From SIAJ01 sp036266155 (lineage in GTDB: Bacteria > Planctomycetota > Planctomycetia > Gemmatales > Gemmataceae): a DNA stretch of 64,000 bases. Of the stretch, positions 1 through 8,395 are shown in pieces. The notes under the pieces were generated by a model that was given only the letters and a program-made list of their open reading frames with translations, was not told where the DNA came from and ran no database searches. How positions within the stretch are numbered: position 1 is the first letter of the stretch; the number at the start of each line of letters is the position of its first letter. The position numbers and the translations under genes were made by a program. Location of the stretch: the NCBI GenBank assembly GCA_036266155.1, contig DATANR010000152.1, positions 1 through 64,000 of the forward strand. Reading direction: 5' to 3'.

Positions 1-44
1 CCCGATGCTGTCAACATCGGGCGGCTCACGCCGCTCCGCTCGCC
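1..44. repeat. Palindromic intergenic repeat, CCCGATG type
   Basis: The window opens with CCCGATG, seven bases, then CATCGGG, followed by CGGCTCACGCCGCTC and GCTCGCC. The first two blocks can form a 7-bp hairpin and CGGC/GCCG a second small one. A related copy lies at about 37292-37337, after the G of a palindromic repeat, with the same CCCGATG-N7-CATCG and CGGCTTA/TAAGCCG structure. Both sit between genes, so this is read as a dispersed repeat. It lies just past the stop of the leftmost gene and could also act as its transcription end. Confidence 0.5.
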
Positions 45-47
45 TTG

Positions 48-1256
48 TCAATTCAGTTCAGGCATCAGCGGCAGCAAGTAGTCGACTCCATGATCGCCGA
101 CGTCGAGGCCGATCGCCTTCACCTGATTCACGTCGCCGACGCCCACGATGAAGTTGTTGACCGTGCCCGGAATGCCGTTGAGCATGCTGCCGCTAAATCG
201 CTGCGGCGGCACGACCTTGACCGTGTACGTGCCGGCCATGATTGGACCAAAGTTGAAGAAGCCGCCGCCGCTACTCAGGAAGGTCAAGTTCACATTACGG
301 CCCAGCGTGTCCTTGCCGGTCAAATAGACGTCCGCGCCGTCGAAGCCGATTTCGTTCAGGTCCTTCGCGTCGTTGCCGTTGTCGTCGATGAACACCTGGC
401 CGGCGAGGCTCGATTCACGTCTGAATTCGATGTGCAGATTGGGCGAAACCAAGTTGAACTGACCGTTGCCGGCCATCGACTGCGTCACGACAGTGCCAGC
501 GATCACCCCGTTGTTGAAGTCGAGGTGAGCGGCGGGCGCCAGCACACTGCCCTTCAGCCCGACGCCGGAAACGTCGAGTTCGTTGGCCTCCGGGAAATTC
601 CAAAGGATGTGGCTCGGATCGGTCCCGCGGAGGTTCAGGCCGAGGTCCTTGATGCTGGCGTCGGCGCCGGGCACATTGATAAGGACCGTCGATCCAAACG
701 GCACGACGATACGGATGTTCTTCGCGTTGGCGAGTTGATCCGGCGTCACCGTGAACACGTCGAGCTGCGGATGCTTGCCGCAGAGATTGATCGTGGAATA
801 GCGGATGTAGGTCTTGCCATTCGGGGCTTCGGAACCCCACGCGGTCGACTTCGCGGTGAGGTCCGTTTGGATATCGCCGAAGGGCAACACGTTTGTCTGT
901 TGCCGCACGCTGCCGTTGGGCGTGCCGATGCTAGTCAAATGGCCGACGTTGCCATAAACGATGTTGCCGCCGAACACTTGGCCATTCGTGAAGTCGAGTT
1001 GATCGCCGGCGATGAGGTCGTCGCGCGTGTTATTGGGCGGCAGCTTCTCGCCGATCCCGTAGTTCATGATGCTCGCATGGCCGCCGACCGCGACGCGGCC
1101 CTCGGCATCGCTGTTGAACGCGTTCATGTCCGTGAAGAACAAGGCGTTGAATGCGCTGGCGTCCCCGAGGTCATAGGCCGACGGGACGTCGCGCGGTTCG
1201 AGCGCTTCGATCGATAGACGGGTTCGTGCGGACCGGGTCGGGTTTGCGTGCGTCAT
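48..1256 (-). CDS. Choice-of-anchor A surface protein with SdrD B-like domain
   Basis: Predicted secreted protein of about 402 residues. The N-terminus carries LSIEALEPRDVPSA (residues 14-27), an LEPR-type motif seen at the start of many planctomycete exported proteins. The body (AYDLGDASAFNALFF, then SDAEGRVAVGGHASI and VYGNVGHLTS) matches the choice-of-anchor A domain of bacterial surface proteins. A C-terminal module starting LAGQVFIDDNGNDAKD resembles the SdrD B/Cna-B beta-sandwich. The ATG at 1256 was chosen over one at 1322 because AAGG lies 6 bases upstream and the LEPR motif then sits near the N-terminus. A sigma70-like promoter lies upstream. It probably acts at the cell surface; the ligand is unknown. 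No sortase or PEP-CTERM anchor is visible. Confidence 0.75.
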   Translation of the reverse strand: MTHANPTRSARTRLSIEALEPRDVPSAYDLGDASAFNALFFTDMNAFNSDAEGRVAVGGHASIMNYGIGEKLPPNNTRDDLIAGDQLDFTNGQVFGGNIVYGNVGHLTSIGTPNGSVRQQTNVLPFGDIQTDLTAKSTAWGSEAPNGKTYIRYSTINLCGKHPQLDVFTVTPDQLANAKNIRIVVPFGSTVLINVPGADASIKDLGLNLRGTDPSHILWNFPEANELDVSGVGLKGSVLAPAAHLDFNNGVIAGTVVTQSMAGNGQFNLVSPNLHIEFRRESSLAGQVFIDDNGNDAKDLNEIGFDGADVYLTGKDTLGRNVNLTFLSSGGGFFNFGPIMAGTYTVKVVPPQRFSGSMLNGIPGTVNNFIVGVGDVNQVKAIGLDVGDHGVDYLLPLMPELN

Positions 1257-1369
1257 GCGTGCCTTCGCCGGGAATGGATCGCTTCGGTATCGGCTGGCCT
1301 GTGAGGACGACTTGAGAAGCACCCCGAAAGTCGCCGTCTGTGGCTAGCGCGATGGAATGTCGATCCGAA

Positions 1370-1398
1370 CAGTTACCCGCAATGGCAAAATCGGTCAA
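1370..1398 (-). promoter_or_regulatory. Putative sigma70-type promoter for the choice-of-anchor A gene
   Basis: On the minus strand TTGACC (1393-1398) and TAACTG (1370-1375) are separated by 17 bp. Transcription would start near 1363, leaving a 5' leader of about 105 bases before the ATG at 1256. The match is by eye only; the -10 box is weak. Confidence 0.4.
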
Positions 1399-1514
1399 CT
1401 GGAGTATTCGTGCGTCCTCAATGAACGCTCAAACTCCATGACCGAATGGAGAAGTGATCTAATCTCTTAATAACCCAGATTTTACGACGCATCAAGGCGG
1501 CAGGATCGACGGCG

Positions 1515-2894
1515 TTATTGCCGCATCATGGGCATCATGCTCGGACCACTCATGTAGCGGGAGGCCAACTCGCGAGCTTGCTCGAGAGCCGCCTTGGATT
1601 GCAGTTCGCGATCCGGAATAATCTGATCCGGTGTCACGCCGACGCCGGTAATCGGGTTGCCGCTCGGAGCGATCAGTCGCGCGAGCGTGATACGAACGGC
1701 CGCCCGAGGCCGCGTCTTGCCATCCGGATCCATCTCTTCCGCCGTCGTGAATGAAATGACCTTTTGAACGGTGCCTTTGCCAAAAGTCGCCGTGCCGATC
1801 AGCTTGGCTCTGCGGTTATCGCGGAGGGCCACGGCAAGGACCTCCGCGGCGCTCGCGGTTTCGCCATCAACCAAGACGACCAGTGGCAGGTCGGTCGCGG
1901 CATTACCGCCCATCGATGTATAAACCTTGTTCGATTCGTCGGTTTGGCCCTGAGCGGTGACGATGATGCCGCCCGGCAGGAATCGTTCCGCAGTCTTGAC
2001 CGCGGCCGTGAACAAGCCGCCCGCGTTGCCCCGCAAGTCAAGCACGAGCGCTCGCACTGTGCCCATCACCATGAGGCTCTTCAATTCAGCGTCTACTTCT
2101 TGCGGCGTCGACGGCTGGAAGTGCGTGATCTGCATGAAGGCAATGTTTTCCTGGATGCGCGTACTAACCGACAGCTGAGGCGAACCGGCCGATTCGGCAA
2201 GATACTGGCTTGCGGATAGGTATGCCGAATATTCATCGAGCGAATTGCACGCGCCGCAGATAAATTCGCAGACGACGGGATTGATCGTGCGCATTCCCAG
2301 CATGCGCTTGGCGGCGGCGCCGATGGCGGCCACCACTTTGACAGCCTCGCCTGGGGTTCCAGTTTCACGACCCGCCCACGACTTCTGGATATCGGACCGA
2401 AACTTGCTGATCGCCGCGTCGTCGATGCCCTTGAGATGACGTTCGACAAAGTGCGGATCGCCCAGGGCCGCCAGGAATTCATCGAGACCTTGCCGAAGCA
2501 ACCGCGACGTCGAGACCTTGTCGGAATCCACGTAATAGGCCTGCACCTTCACCAGCACTTCGGCATAAAGGGCCAGTGCATCGGCTGGATTCAAGGTCAG
2601 GACGCGATCAAGGAATCCAATGTCGCGGTGCCGGTGCGCTTGCAGTGCGAGCCGAACGTCGCGGGGAATTGCCTCACGTGCTTCCGCGTTCATGCGGTCC
2701 GCGGTGAGAACACGAAGCCACGTCTGGATCGCATCTTCCCAGCGCTGGGCCTTTTCGTGGCCGCGCGCGACACGGACTAACTCATCAGCAGTATTGGCGG
2801 CGGCAGAGTCCGGGGACTGGCCGAGGGCGATGCTCGGGACCAGGGCGAACGCCAGGAGCGGCGCAACGGCCCGGAGCGGGAGTCGATAATTCAC
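1515..2894 (-). CDS. Secreted S41 family peptidase (C-terminal processing type, no clear PDZ)
   Basis: About 459 residues from a GTG at 2894, chosen because GGGAGG lies 8-9 bases upstream and the protein then begins directly with a signal peptide (leader ending near SIALGQ). Residues 30-120 look like TPR-type helices. The catalytic half has DEYSAYL, the strand VRALVLDLRGNAGG, the nucleophile region DGETASAAE (Ser348) and GTATFGKG (Lys373), matching the Ser-Lys dyad of C-terminal processing peptidases. Between DEYSAYL and the IAFMQI strand there are only about 25 residues, too few for the PDZ domain normally inserted there. The gene is monocistronic with a good promoter. Expected role is periplasmic protein processing; the substrate is unknown. 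Confidence 0.85.
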   Translation of the reverse strand: MNYRLPLRAVAPLLAFALVPSIALGQSPDSAAANTADELVRVARGHEKAQRWEDAIQTWLRVLTADRMNAEAREAIPRDVRLALQAHRHRDIGFLDRVLTLNPADALALYAEVLVKVQAYYVDSDKVSTSRLLRQGLDEFLAALGDPHFVERHLKGIDDAAISKFRSDIQKSWAGRETGTPGEAVKVVAAIGAAAKRMLGMRTINPVVCEFICGACNSLDEYSAYLSASQYLAESAGSPQLSVSTRIQENIAFMQITHFQPSTPQEVDAELKSLMVMGTVRALVLDLRGNAGGLFTAAVKTAERFLPGGIIVTAQGQTDESNKVYTSMGGNAATDLPLVVLVDGETASAAEVLAVALRDNRRAKLIGTATFGKGTVQKVISFTTAEEMDPDGKTRPRAAVRITLARLIAPSGNPITGVGVTPDQIIPDRELQSKAALEQARELASRYMSGPSMMPMMRQ

Positions 2895-2955
2895 AATCCC
2901 GGCCTCCCAGGGAACAGCGTTCAAAGGGGTGGGAGAGGAGGGCTGAACCACCAGC

Positions 2956-2985
2956 ACTATAACCGAAGCGACGCACAGTCGTCAA
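2956..2985 (-). promoter_or_regulatory. Putative sigma70-type promoter for the S41 peptidase
   Basis: On the minus strand TTGACG (2980-2985) and TATAGT (2956-2961) are separated by 18 bp. The predicted start point is near 2949, about 55 bases before the GTG start at 2894. This is one of the best promoter matches in the window. Confidence 0.55.
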
Positions 2986-3168
2986 AGGTCTATTGCCCGA
3001 TTTACCGGGTCGTTACGTTCGGCCGCCCTCGCTCTGGATGTTGGACGACGGTCGAGCCATGGCGTTTTGCGGATTTTGCCACAACCTTTTCCGTTGCCGC
3101 GCGCGTCTGCACCGTTTACACTTCGAACCACCTGCAATCGTTGCGCCCAATCCCTGGAGTTTCGCCGC

Positions 3169-4554
3169 ATGGCGACTGAATCATTCGGTGAGCCCGCATC
3201 CGGCTCGATGAGCAGCGGCGTCCGCTTCCGCTTGTCCGTCATGATGTTCCTGCAGTTTTTCATCTGGGGAGCGTGGTTCGAACTCGGGTTCGATTACATT
3301 CCGACGCTCGGCTTCAACAAGGAATGGCAACAGCCGCTCGTCTTCGGTGCGTTCAACGTCGGGGCACTGGTCGCCCTGTTCTTCAGCACGCAGTTCGCGG
3401 ATCGGAAGTTCGCGGCCGAGCGGTTTCTGGCCGTCAGCCACTTCATCGGTGGGCTTGCCATCTTGCTCTTGTTCTTTTTGCCGGGCAACAAGGAGAATCC
3501 CGCCCCGTTCTGGCCGTTCTTCGCGTTGATGTTGGTTCACTCGATCTTTTACGTGCCGACAATCTCGATCACGAACTCAATCGCGTTCGCCAACTTGAGC
3601 GATCCGGCCCGTCAATTCGGGCCCGTGCGCTTGTGGGGAACGATCGGCTGGATCGCCGCGAGTTGGCCGTTCATCTTCATTCTCGTCGATTGGGCTCGTG
3701 TGCCGGCCATTGGCGACACGGGGGGCATCTTCGATTGGATCGGCACGGCACTCGGCACATCGAAGGCCGGCGCCGATGCGTCGTCCGCGCAGCGCTATAT
3801 CTTCCTGGTGGCTGGTGCCGCAGCCCTGCTCTTGGCACTCATCAGCCCGGCTCTGCCGCACACGCCACCAAAGCCGGCCGCCGCGGGGGCCGACTCGCTC
3901 GCCTGGGTCAAGGCGATTCGGCTTCTCAAACATCCGTTCGTTGCCGTCTTGTTCCTGGTGACGTTCATTGATGCTGCGGTCCACCAGAGCTTCTTCTACT
4001 GGACGGCGTCGTTCCTCAAGACCGACGTCGGCATCAAGGCGAACTGGGTGACGCCCGTCATGAAGATCGGGCAACTCGCCGAGATCATCACGATGTTGTT
4101 CCTTGGTTTCGTGCTCAAACGGCTCGGCTGGCGGATGACCATGGTCCTCGGTGTGCTCGGCCACGCCGGGCGCTTCGCGGTCTTTGCTTTCTGGCCGGAA
4201 CCCGCACCCGCCGTGCTCATCAATGTGTTGCACGGTATCTGCTATGCGTTCTTTTTCGCGACTGTTTACATTTTCGTGGACGAGTATTTCCCGAAGGACG
4301 TCCGCAGCAGTGCCCAGGGCTTGTTCAACGTGCTGATCCTCGGCGTCGGCCCCTTCCTCGCGAATTTTGCCTGCGGTCGACTCGGGGCTAAGTACACGGC
4401 GGGCGACAAGCTCGAATACTCCGCCGTGTTCGTCTACTCGCTCGGCGCCGCATTGATCGGCGCGCTGATCCTGGCGTTGTTCTTCCATCCCACCAAGCCG
4501 GCGGAGGATCCCGGCTTCAGCCGGGCCGAGGAAGATGCCCCGCCAGTGGCGTGA
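3169..4554 (+). CDS. MFS transporter, nucleoside:H+ symporter-like
   Basis: A 461-residue polytopic membrane protein with about 12 hydrophobic segments and a central loop of about 45 residues. The start region RLSVMMFLQFFIWGAWF and the segment SFFYWTASFLKTDVG resemble the nucleoside:H+ symporter (NupG/XapB) branch of the major facilitator superfamily, so uptake of nucleosides across the inner membrane is the likely role. The ATG at 3169 was chosen because GGAG precedes it by about 10 bases and the hydrophobic part follows after about 20 residues; a longer frame from 3067 adds low-complexity sequence. The CobW gene follows 78 bp downstream, but a repeat and its own -10 box suggest separate transcription. 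Confidence 0.8.
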   Translation: MATESFGEPASGSMSSGVRFRLSVMMFLQFFIWGAWFELGFDYIPTLGFNKEWQQPLVFGAFNVGALVALFFSTQFADRKFAAERFLAVSHFIGGLAILLLFFLPGNKENPAPFWPFFALMLVHSIFYVPTISITNSIAFANLSDPARQFGPVRLWGTIGWIAASWPFIFILVDWARVPAIGDTGGIFDWIGTALGTSKAGADASSAQRYIFLVAGAAALLLALISPALPHTPPKPAAAGADSLAWVKAIRLLKHPFVAVLFLVTFIDAAVHQSFFYWTASFLKTDVGIKANWVTPVMKIGQLAEIITMLFLGFVLKRLGWRMTMVLGVLGHAGRFAVFAFWPEPAPAVLINVLHGICYAFFFATVYIFVDEYFPKDVRSSAQGLFNVLILGVGPFLANFACGRLGAKYTAGDKLEYSAVFVYSLGAALIGALILALFFHPTKPAEDPGFSRAEEDAPPVA

Positions 4555-4569
4555 ATGGCGACGACGTCA

Positions 4570-4607
4570 GGCGAGCGGAGTCCCGGCGCGCCGGGACTCC
4601 GCTCGCC
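4570..4607. repeat. Perfect 38-bp palindrome (dispersed repeat)
   Basis: GGCGAGCGGAGTCCCGGCG is followed directly by its exact reverse complement, with no mismatch and no spacer. The first 28 bases recur identically at 37266-37293, after another gene. It lies between the MFS stop and the CobW start, so it could end the first transcript. The palindrome also covers the place where a -35 box for the downstream TATAAT would lie. Recurrence elsewhere favours a dispersed repeat over a gene-specific operator. Confidence 0.75.
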
Positions 4608-4620
4608 TCGCGTCAGCGCT

Positions 4621-4626
4621 TATAAT
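4621..4626 (+). promoter_or_regulatory. Consensus -10 box just before the CobW start (possible leaderless transcript)
   Basis: TATAAT ends 6 bases before the ATG at 4633. With usual spacing, transcription would start at or within a base or two of the A of the ATG. No Shine-Dalgarno sequence precedes the ATG, consistent with a leaderless mRNA. No -35 match is visible 16-18 bp upstream. Confidence 0.45.
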
Positions 4627-4632
4627 CAGTAC

Positions 4633-5655
4633 ATGACTACTGATACGCGCACGCCCGTCACCGTCCTCACCGGCTTCCTCGGCGCCGGCAAGACGACGCT
4701 GCTTAATTACATCCTCACCGCCAATCACGGCAAGCGGATCGCCGTCATCGAGAACGAGTTCGGCGAGGTCGGCGTCGATCAGGAGCTCGTGATCGGGGCC
4801 GAGGAAGAAATCTTCGAGATGAACAACGGCTGCATTTGCTGCACCGTGCGCGGCGACCTCATCCGCATCCTCGGCAACTTGATGAAGCGGAAGGACAGAT
4901 TCGACTACATCCTGATCGAGACCACTGGCCTCGCTGATCCAGGTCCGGTCGTTCAGACGTTCTTCTTCGACCAGGAGATCAAGGATAAGGTGCGGCTCGA
5001 CGGCGTCGTCACCGTCGTCGATTGCAAGCACGTCGCCTTGCACTGGGGTGATCGCGAGGTCAAAGAGCAGATCGGCTTCGCCGACGTCGTGCTGCTCAAC
5101 AAGACCGACCTCGTGCCGCCGCCGGAGGTCGACCTGCTCGAACGCCGCCTCAAGGGCATGAACGCCGCCGCCCGCGTGATCCGGACGCAGAAGGCCGTCA
5201 CGGACGTCAGCAACTTGATCCAGATTCACGGCTTCAACCTGCAGCGCATCGAATCGATCGATCCGCTCGCCGTGGTGCAGGAGCATCAACATGTCCACGA
5301 GCCCGCCGAGGATTGTGCGCCCGACTGCAACCACCACCACGAGCACCATCACGTCCACGACGAGAGCGTCACGTCCGTCGGCATCGAGATCGAAGGCGAT
5401 CTGAAGGCGAACAAGGTGAACGAGTGGTTCGCTGACCTGATGGCGACCAAGGGCCCGGACCTTTACCGCTTCAAGGGTGTGCTGAGCCTGAAGGGCGATC
5501 CGAACCGTTTTGTCTTCCAGGGCGTGCACATGACTCTCGACGGCACGCCTGGCAGCGAATGGGGCACAGCGAAGCGACTCAACAAGCTCATCTTCATTGG
5601 CAAAGATCTCGACCGCCCGGCGCTCGAAGCCGGCTTCCGCAAGTGCCTGGCGTGA
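4633..5655 (+). CDS. CobW/COG0523-family GTPase, putative metal chaperone
   Basis: A 340-residue G3E GTPase. The N-terminal domain has the P-loop GFLGAGKTT (14-22), the metal-binding CxCC motif GCICC (66-70), ETTGLADP around residue 97 and NKTD (156-159). A His-rich linker with many HH pairs spans about 217-243, and the C-terminal part (from about 245) is the CobW_C domain. Members use GTP to deliver a metal, often zinc or cobalt, to client proteins; the His-rich stretch favours metal handling, but the metal cannot be read from sequence. The ATG at 4633 was chosen because the Rossmann strand VTVLTGF follows at once. No cobalamin genes or Zur-like box are adjacent. Confidence 0.9.
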   Translation: MTTDTRTPVTVLTGFLGAGKTTLLNYILTANHGKRIAVIENEFGEVGVDQELVIGAEEEIFEMNNGCICCTVRGDLIRILGNLMKRKDRFDYILIETTGLADPGPVVQTFFFDQEIKDKVRLDGVVTVVDCKHVALHWGDREVKEQIGFADVVLLNKTDLVPPPEVDLLERRLKGMNAAARVIRTQKAVTDVSNLIQIHGFNLQRIESIDPLAVVQEHQHVHEPAEDCAPDCNHHHEHHHVHDESVTSVGIEIEGDLKANKVNEWFADLMATKGPDLYRFKGVLSLKGDPNRFVFQGVHMTLDGTPGSEWGTAKRLNKLIFIGKDLDRPALEAGFRKCLA

Positions 5656-5657
5656 AC

Positions 5658-5703
5658 ACAAATAGGCCGTATGGGTCCCATGGGACCCGTATGACCTATT
5701 TGT
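5658..5703. terminator. 46-bp inverted repeat after CobW, terminator or dispersed repeat
   Basis: Two 23-base arms (ACAAATAGG at the left end, CCTATTTGT at the right) meet without spacer around TGGGTCCCATGGGACCC and match at 20 of 23 positions. It starts 2 bases after the CobW stop and can fold into a long hairpin, so it may end that transcript. Its compact palindromic form also fits a dispersed repeat. The following 5704-5955 is GC-rich with no gene I can support and no clear promoter. Confidence 0.5.
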
Positions 5704-5955
5704 CTTCCTCTCAGCCCTCCCCATCCGCAACTTGAAGCAAACTGGTCGGACCGGCCGTGTTTGATCGGCCGGGCGTGCCGGCTCTGACGACCGCATACCC
5801 TGGTCCGTTGGACTCTCGTCCGAACCGTGCACCGGTGGCACCTCGCTCATCAAGCATACTTGTCGACCCGCCCGATGTACGGGTGCTTGCCCGTCCCACG
5901 CGCCCCGCGACTCGACTGGCTGGGCAACTTACACCATCGATGAGGCTTATCCGGC

Positions 5956-6501
5956 ATGATCGACACTCTACCGGCCAACCTGCACCTTGGCTTCCTCACC
6001 GTGTTCGCGGAACCGAACGGCTTCATGGGCGGCTATCTCGTGACGAATTCCTGGGGCCGGCCGCTCGAGTTTCGCTTGAGCACGGCCGTTCAACCCAACA
6101 AGGTTCAACAGATTCTCTATGGCGGAACCCTGACCGAGTATCTCAGCGCCGACCTGATTGGCCGCACGCTTGTCGAAAAGACTTCCACACCCGCACATTT
6201 GCTCGTAACTGACACCCTGAACGTCCTGCCCGTCCGTTCGCGCGTCGAAGTGCCTGTGATTGCCACGGTGCCGGACAGTCAACTGCCGCCGAGTTCGGGT
6301 GATCGCTCGCTGGCGACGTTCAGCCATCCGCGCTCGTCGATCCCGCTGACGCTCGATTTGAAGTGGGCCGGCGACGAGGAACTGGTGCGCGCCATCCTCG
6401 ACCGCGTCGATGCGGCCCTCGATCTAGCCGAGCCGTTTGCCCGGATCCGCGAGGCGATGGGTGAAGCCCGGAAGATGGGAGTGACGAATCGTGCGGCTTG
6501 A
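5956..6501 (+). CDS. Conserved-looking unknown protein coupled to SNF2 helicase
   Basis: A 181-residue soluble protein with no signal peptide or membrane segment. I do not recognise a named domain. The sequence reads as a compact alpha/beta fold (GFLTVFAEPNGFMGGYLVTN at the start, a helical end RVDAALDLAEPFARIREA). Codon use matches its neighbours. Its TGA overlaps the start of the SNF2 helicase by 11 bases (6491-6501), so the two are probably translated together and may form one functional unit. The start ATG has GAGG about 10 bases upstream. Function is unknown; a helicase-associated role is only inferred from position. Confidence 0.65.
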   Translation: MIDTLPANLHLGFLTVFAEPNGFMGGYLVTNSWGRPLEFRLSTAVQPNKVQQILYGGTLTEYLSADLIGRTLVEKTSTPAHLLVTDTLNVLPVRSRVEVPVIATVPDSQLPPSSGDRSLATFSHPRSSIPLTLDLKWAGDEELVRAILDRVDAALDLAEPFARIREAMGEARKMGVTNRAA

Positions 6502-8380
6502 TGAACCAGGCGAGCCGGGAGCGTTAGCGACCGGAGTGACGCGCGACGAAATCGAACTCCGGTCGCCAACGCTCCCGGCGCGCCAGTCCTGGGGCGACAT
6601 CACCGTCGAGCCGCTCGACATCAATGTGCTGTTCGGCATCACCGGGCTCCCGCGCTTTGAAGTCTCTCTCACTCCCAATGTCCGTGAAGCCCGGCTGCTG
6701 AACGACGCTCCTTGGGTGCGGGGCGTCGGACCGTTGGAGATGCGCGTTCAGACCGAGGGCTGGAAGTTCCCCGCCCCGCCGATCGACCTGCCGCCTCGAC
6801 CGCCGGAAGCTCGGCCCGCGGCCATCGAGGGCGATGTGCCAGTGCCGGTGCTACCCGATGAAAACGTGCCCGTGAATCGTCCGCCCAAGGTGCGCCCGAA
6901 GCCGACCGCCGAGACGGTTCTGTTCAAGGATCGCCTGCTCTACTTACTCCAGCCGCCCATTGATCACTTGATTGGAACGAAGACAGTCGAGGTGCCCTTT
7001 CAGCCGTTTCCATATCAGTTGGAAGGCATCGCGTTCCTGATGCCGCGCCACTCGGCCCTGCTCGCCGACGAGATGGGTCTCGGCAAGACCGCTCAGGCGA
7101 TCCTCGCGATTCGACTTCTGATTCAGGCGGGCATGGTGCGCCGTGTCCTGATCGTCTGCCCGAAGCCGCTCGTGTATAACTGGGGCCGCGAGTTGAAGCT
7201 CTGGGCCGCCGACCTGCCGTACGAAGTCTTCGCCGGCGACTTGCAATTGCGGCGCGCCACCTGGCACATATCGAATTGTCCCGTCAAGCTCATCAACTAT
7301 GAATTGCTCACGCGCGATGCCGAGTTCCTGAACGATGCCCGGGCGTCCTACGATCTCGTCGTGCTCGATGAAGCCCAGCGGATCAAGAACCACGACTCGA
7401 AGACGGCCGAGGTCGTGCGCTCGATCAAGCGATCCCGCTCGTGGGCGATGACCGGCACGCCGATCGAGAACCGGCACGACGATCTCATCAACATTTTTGA
7501 ATTCGTCGACCCGGGCCGCATTCCGCGCGACACGCCCGCCAAGCGCCTGCCGGCCCTGACGGGCGACTGCATCCTGCGGCGAACCAAGGACGAAGTGCAG
7601 TCCGACATGCCGGCCAAGACGATCCGCGACCTGCCGCTGGAATTGACGCCGCCGCAGCGTGAGGCCTACGATCTGGCCGAGAAGGAGGGCGTCGTTCGGC
7701 TCAATGCGCTCGGCGAAACCATCTCGGTCCAGCACGTGTTCCAGCTGGTCATGCGGCTCAAGCAGATTTGCAACTTCGACCCGGTGACCGGCTCGAGCGC
7801 CAAACTGGAGCAACTACTCGCCGACATGGAAGAAGTGGCGGCGAACGGCCGTAAGGCGATCATCTTCTCGCAATGGGTCGAGCCGCTCGAAGTGATCGCC
7901 AAGGCCCTGGCCGATTTCAACCCGCTGCAATTCCACGGCAAGATCCCGACGAACCAGCGCCCGGCGATCATCGACCAGTTCAAGGCCGATCCGACCAAGC
8001 ACGTCATTCTGATGAGCTATGGCACCGGCAGTGTCGGCCTGAATCTGCAATTCACTAACTACGTGTTCCTGTTCGACCGCTGGTGGAACCCGGCCATTGA
8101 GGATCAGGCGATTAACCGGGCTCATCGGGTAGGCCAGAAGCACCCGGTGACGGTGACGCGCTTCCTCACCGAGAACACAATCGAAAAGCGCATCGCCGAG
8201 GTGCTGGAAGCGAAGCGCAAAGTGTTCAACGACCTGCTCGAGCAAAACGGTCCGCCGCCTGTTTTGGGGTTAACTGAGGACGACATCTTCGGCTTGTTCG
8301 ACATCCGCAATCGACCGAAGAAGACACACGCAGACGCCGCGGTGACGATTCCGTTCCCGGCGATGACCAAAGCGGCATAG
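6491..8380 (+). CDS. SNF2-family DNA-dependent ATPase/helicase
   Basis: A 629-residue protein from a GTG at 6491. After a Pro-rich N-terminal region (1-165) comes a complete SNF2 ATPase: FPYQLEGIAFL (Q-motif-like), DEMGLGKT (Walker A, 193-200), DEAQ (Walker B, 293-296), MTGTPIEN (motif III, 320-327), and in lobe 2 IIFSQWVEPLEVI, GTGSVGLNLQ and QAINRAHRVGQ (motifs IV-VI). Such enzymes translocate on double-stranded DNA and remodel protein-DNA or polymerase complexes. No SWIM, HARP or nuclease domain is present. The start is uncertain: residues about 7-31 are encoded by a palindromic repeat (6509-6584), so the native protein may once have begun further in. It is coupled to the upstream gene. 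Confidence 0.88.
   Translation: MRLDEPGEPGALATGVTRDEIELRSPTLPARQSWGDITVEPLDINVLFGITGLPRFEVSLTPNVREARLLNDAPWVRGVGPLEMRVQTEGWKFPAPPIDLPPRPPEARPAAIEGDVPVPVLPDENVPVNRPPKVRPKPTAETVLFKDRLLYLLQPPIDHLIGTKTVEVPFQPFPYQLEGIAFLMPRHSALLADEMGLGKTAQAILAIRLLIQAGMVRRVLIVCPKPLVYNWGRELKLWAADLPYEVFAGDLQLRRATWHISNCPVKLINYELLTRDAEFLNDARASYDLVVLDEAQRIKNHDSKTAEVVRSIKRSRSWAMTGTPIENRHDDLINIFEFVDPGRIPRDTPAKRLPALTGDCILRRTKDEVQSDMPAKTIRDLPLELTPPQREAYDLAEKEGVVRLNALGETISVQHVFQLVMRLKQICNFDPVTGSSAKLEQLLADMEEVAANGRKAIIFSQWVEPLEVIAKALADFNPLQFHGKIPTNQRPAIIDQFKADPTKHVILMSYGTGSVGLNLQFTNYVFLFDRWWNPAIEDQAINRAHRVGQKHPVTVTRFLTENTIEKRIAEVLEAKRKVFNDLLEQNGPPPVLGLTEDDIFGLFDIRNRPKKTHADAAVTIPFPAMTKAA
6509..6584. repeat. Long inverted repeat inside the SNF2 reading frame
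   Basis: A 29-base arm beginning GGCGAGCCGGGAGCG (6509-6537) is inverted at 6556-6584 with 27 of 29 positions matching and an 18-base centre. It resembles the 38-bp palindrome at 4570 in its GGCGAGC ends and GC-rich dyad, suggesting related mobile palindromes. Here it stays in frame and adds about 25 residues to the helicase N-terminus. Confidence 0.7.
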
Positions 8381-8395
8381 TCGATAACGCGACGA

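Noticed and set aside
45..1217. Long plus-strand open frame opposite the choice-of-anchor A gene
   Set aside because: It is antisense to a recognisable domain protein and its own sequence is Val/Arg/Asp-rich with no motif, typical of a shadow frame in GC-rich DNA.
4567..5853. Long minus-strand frame across CobW
   Set aside because: Shadow of CobW; its ends cross both repeats and it has no recognisable domain.
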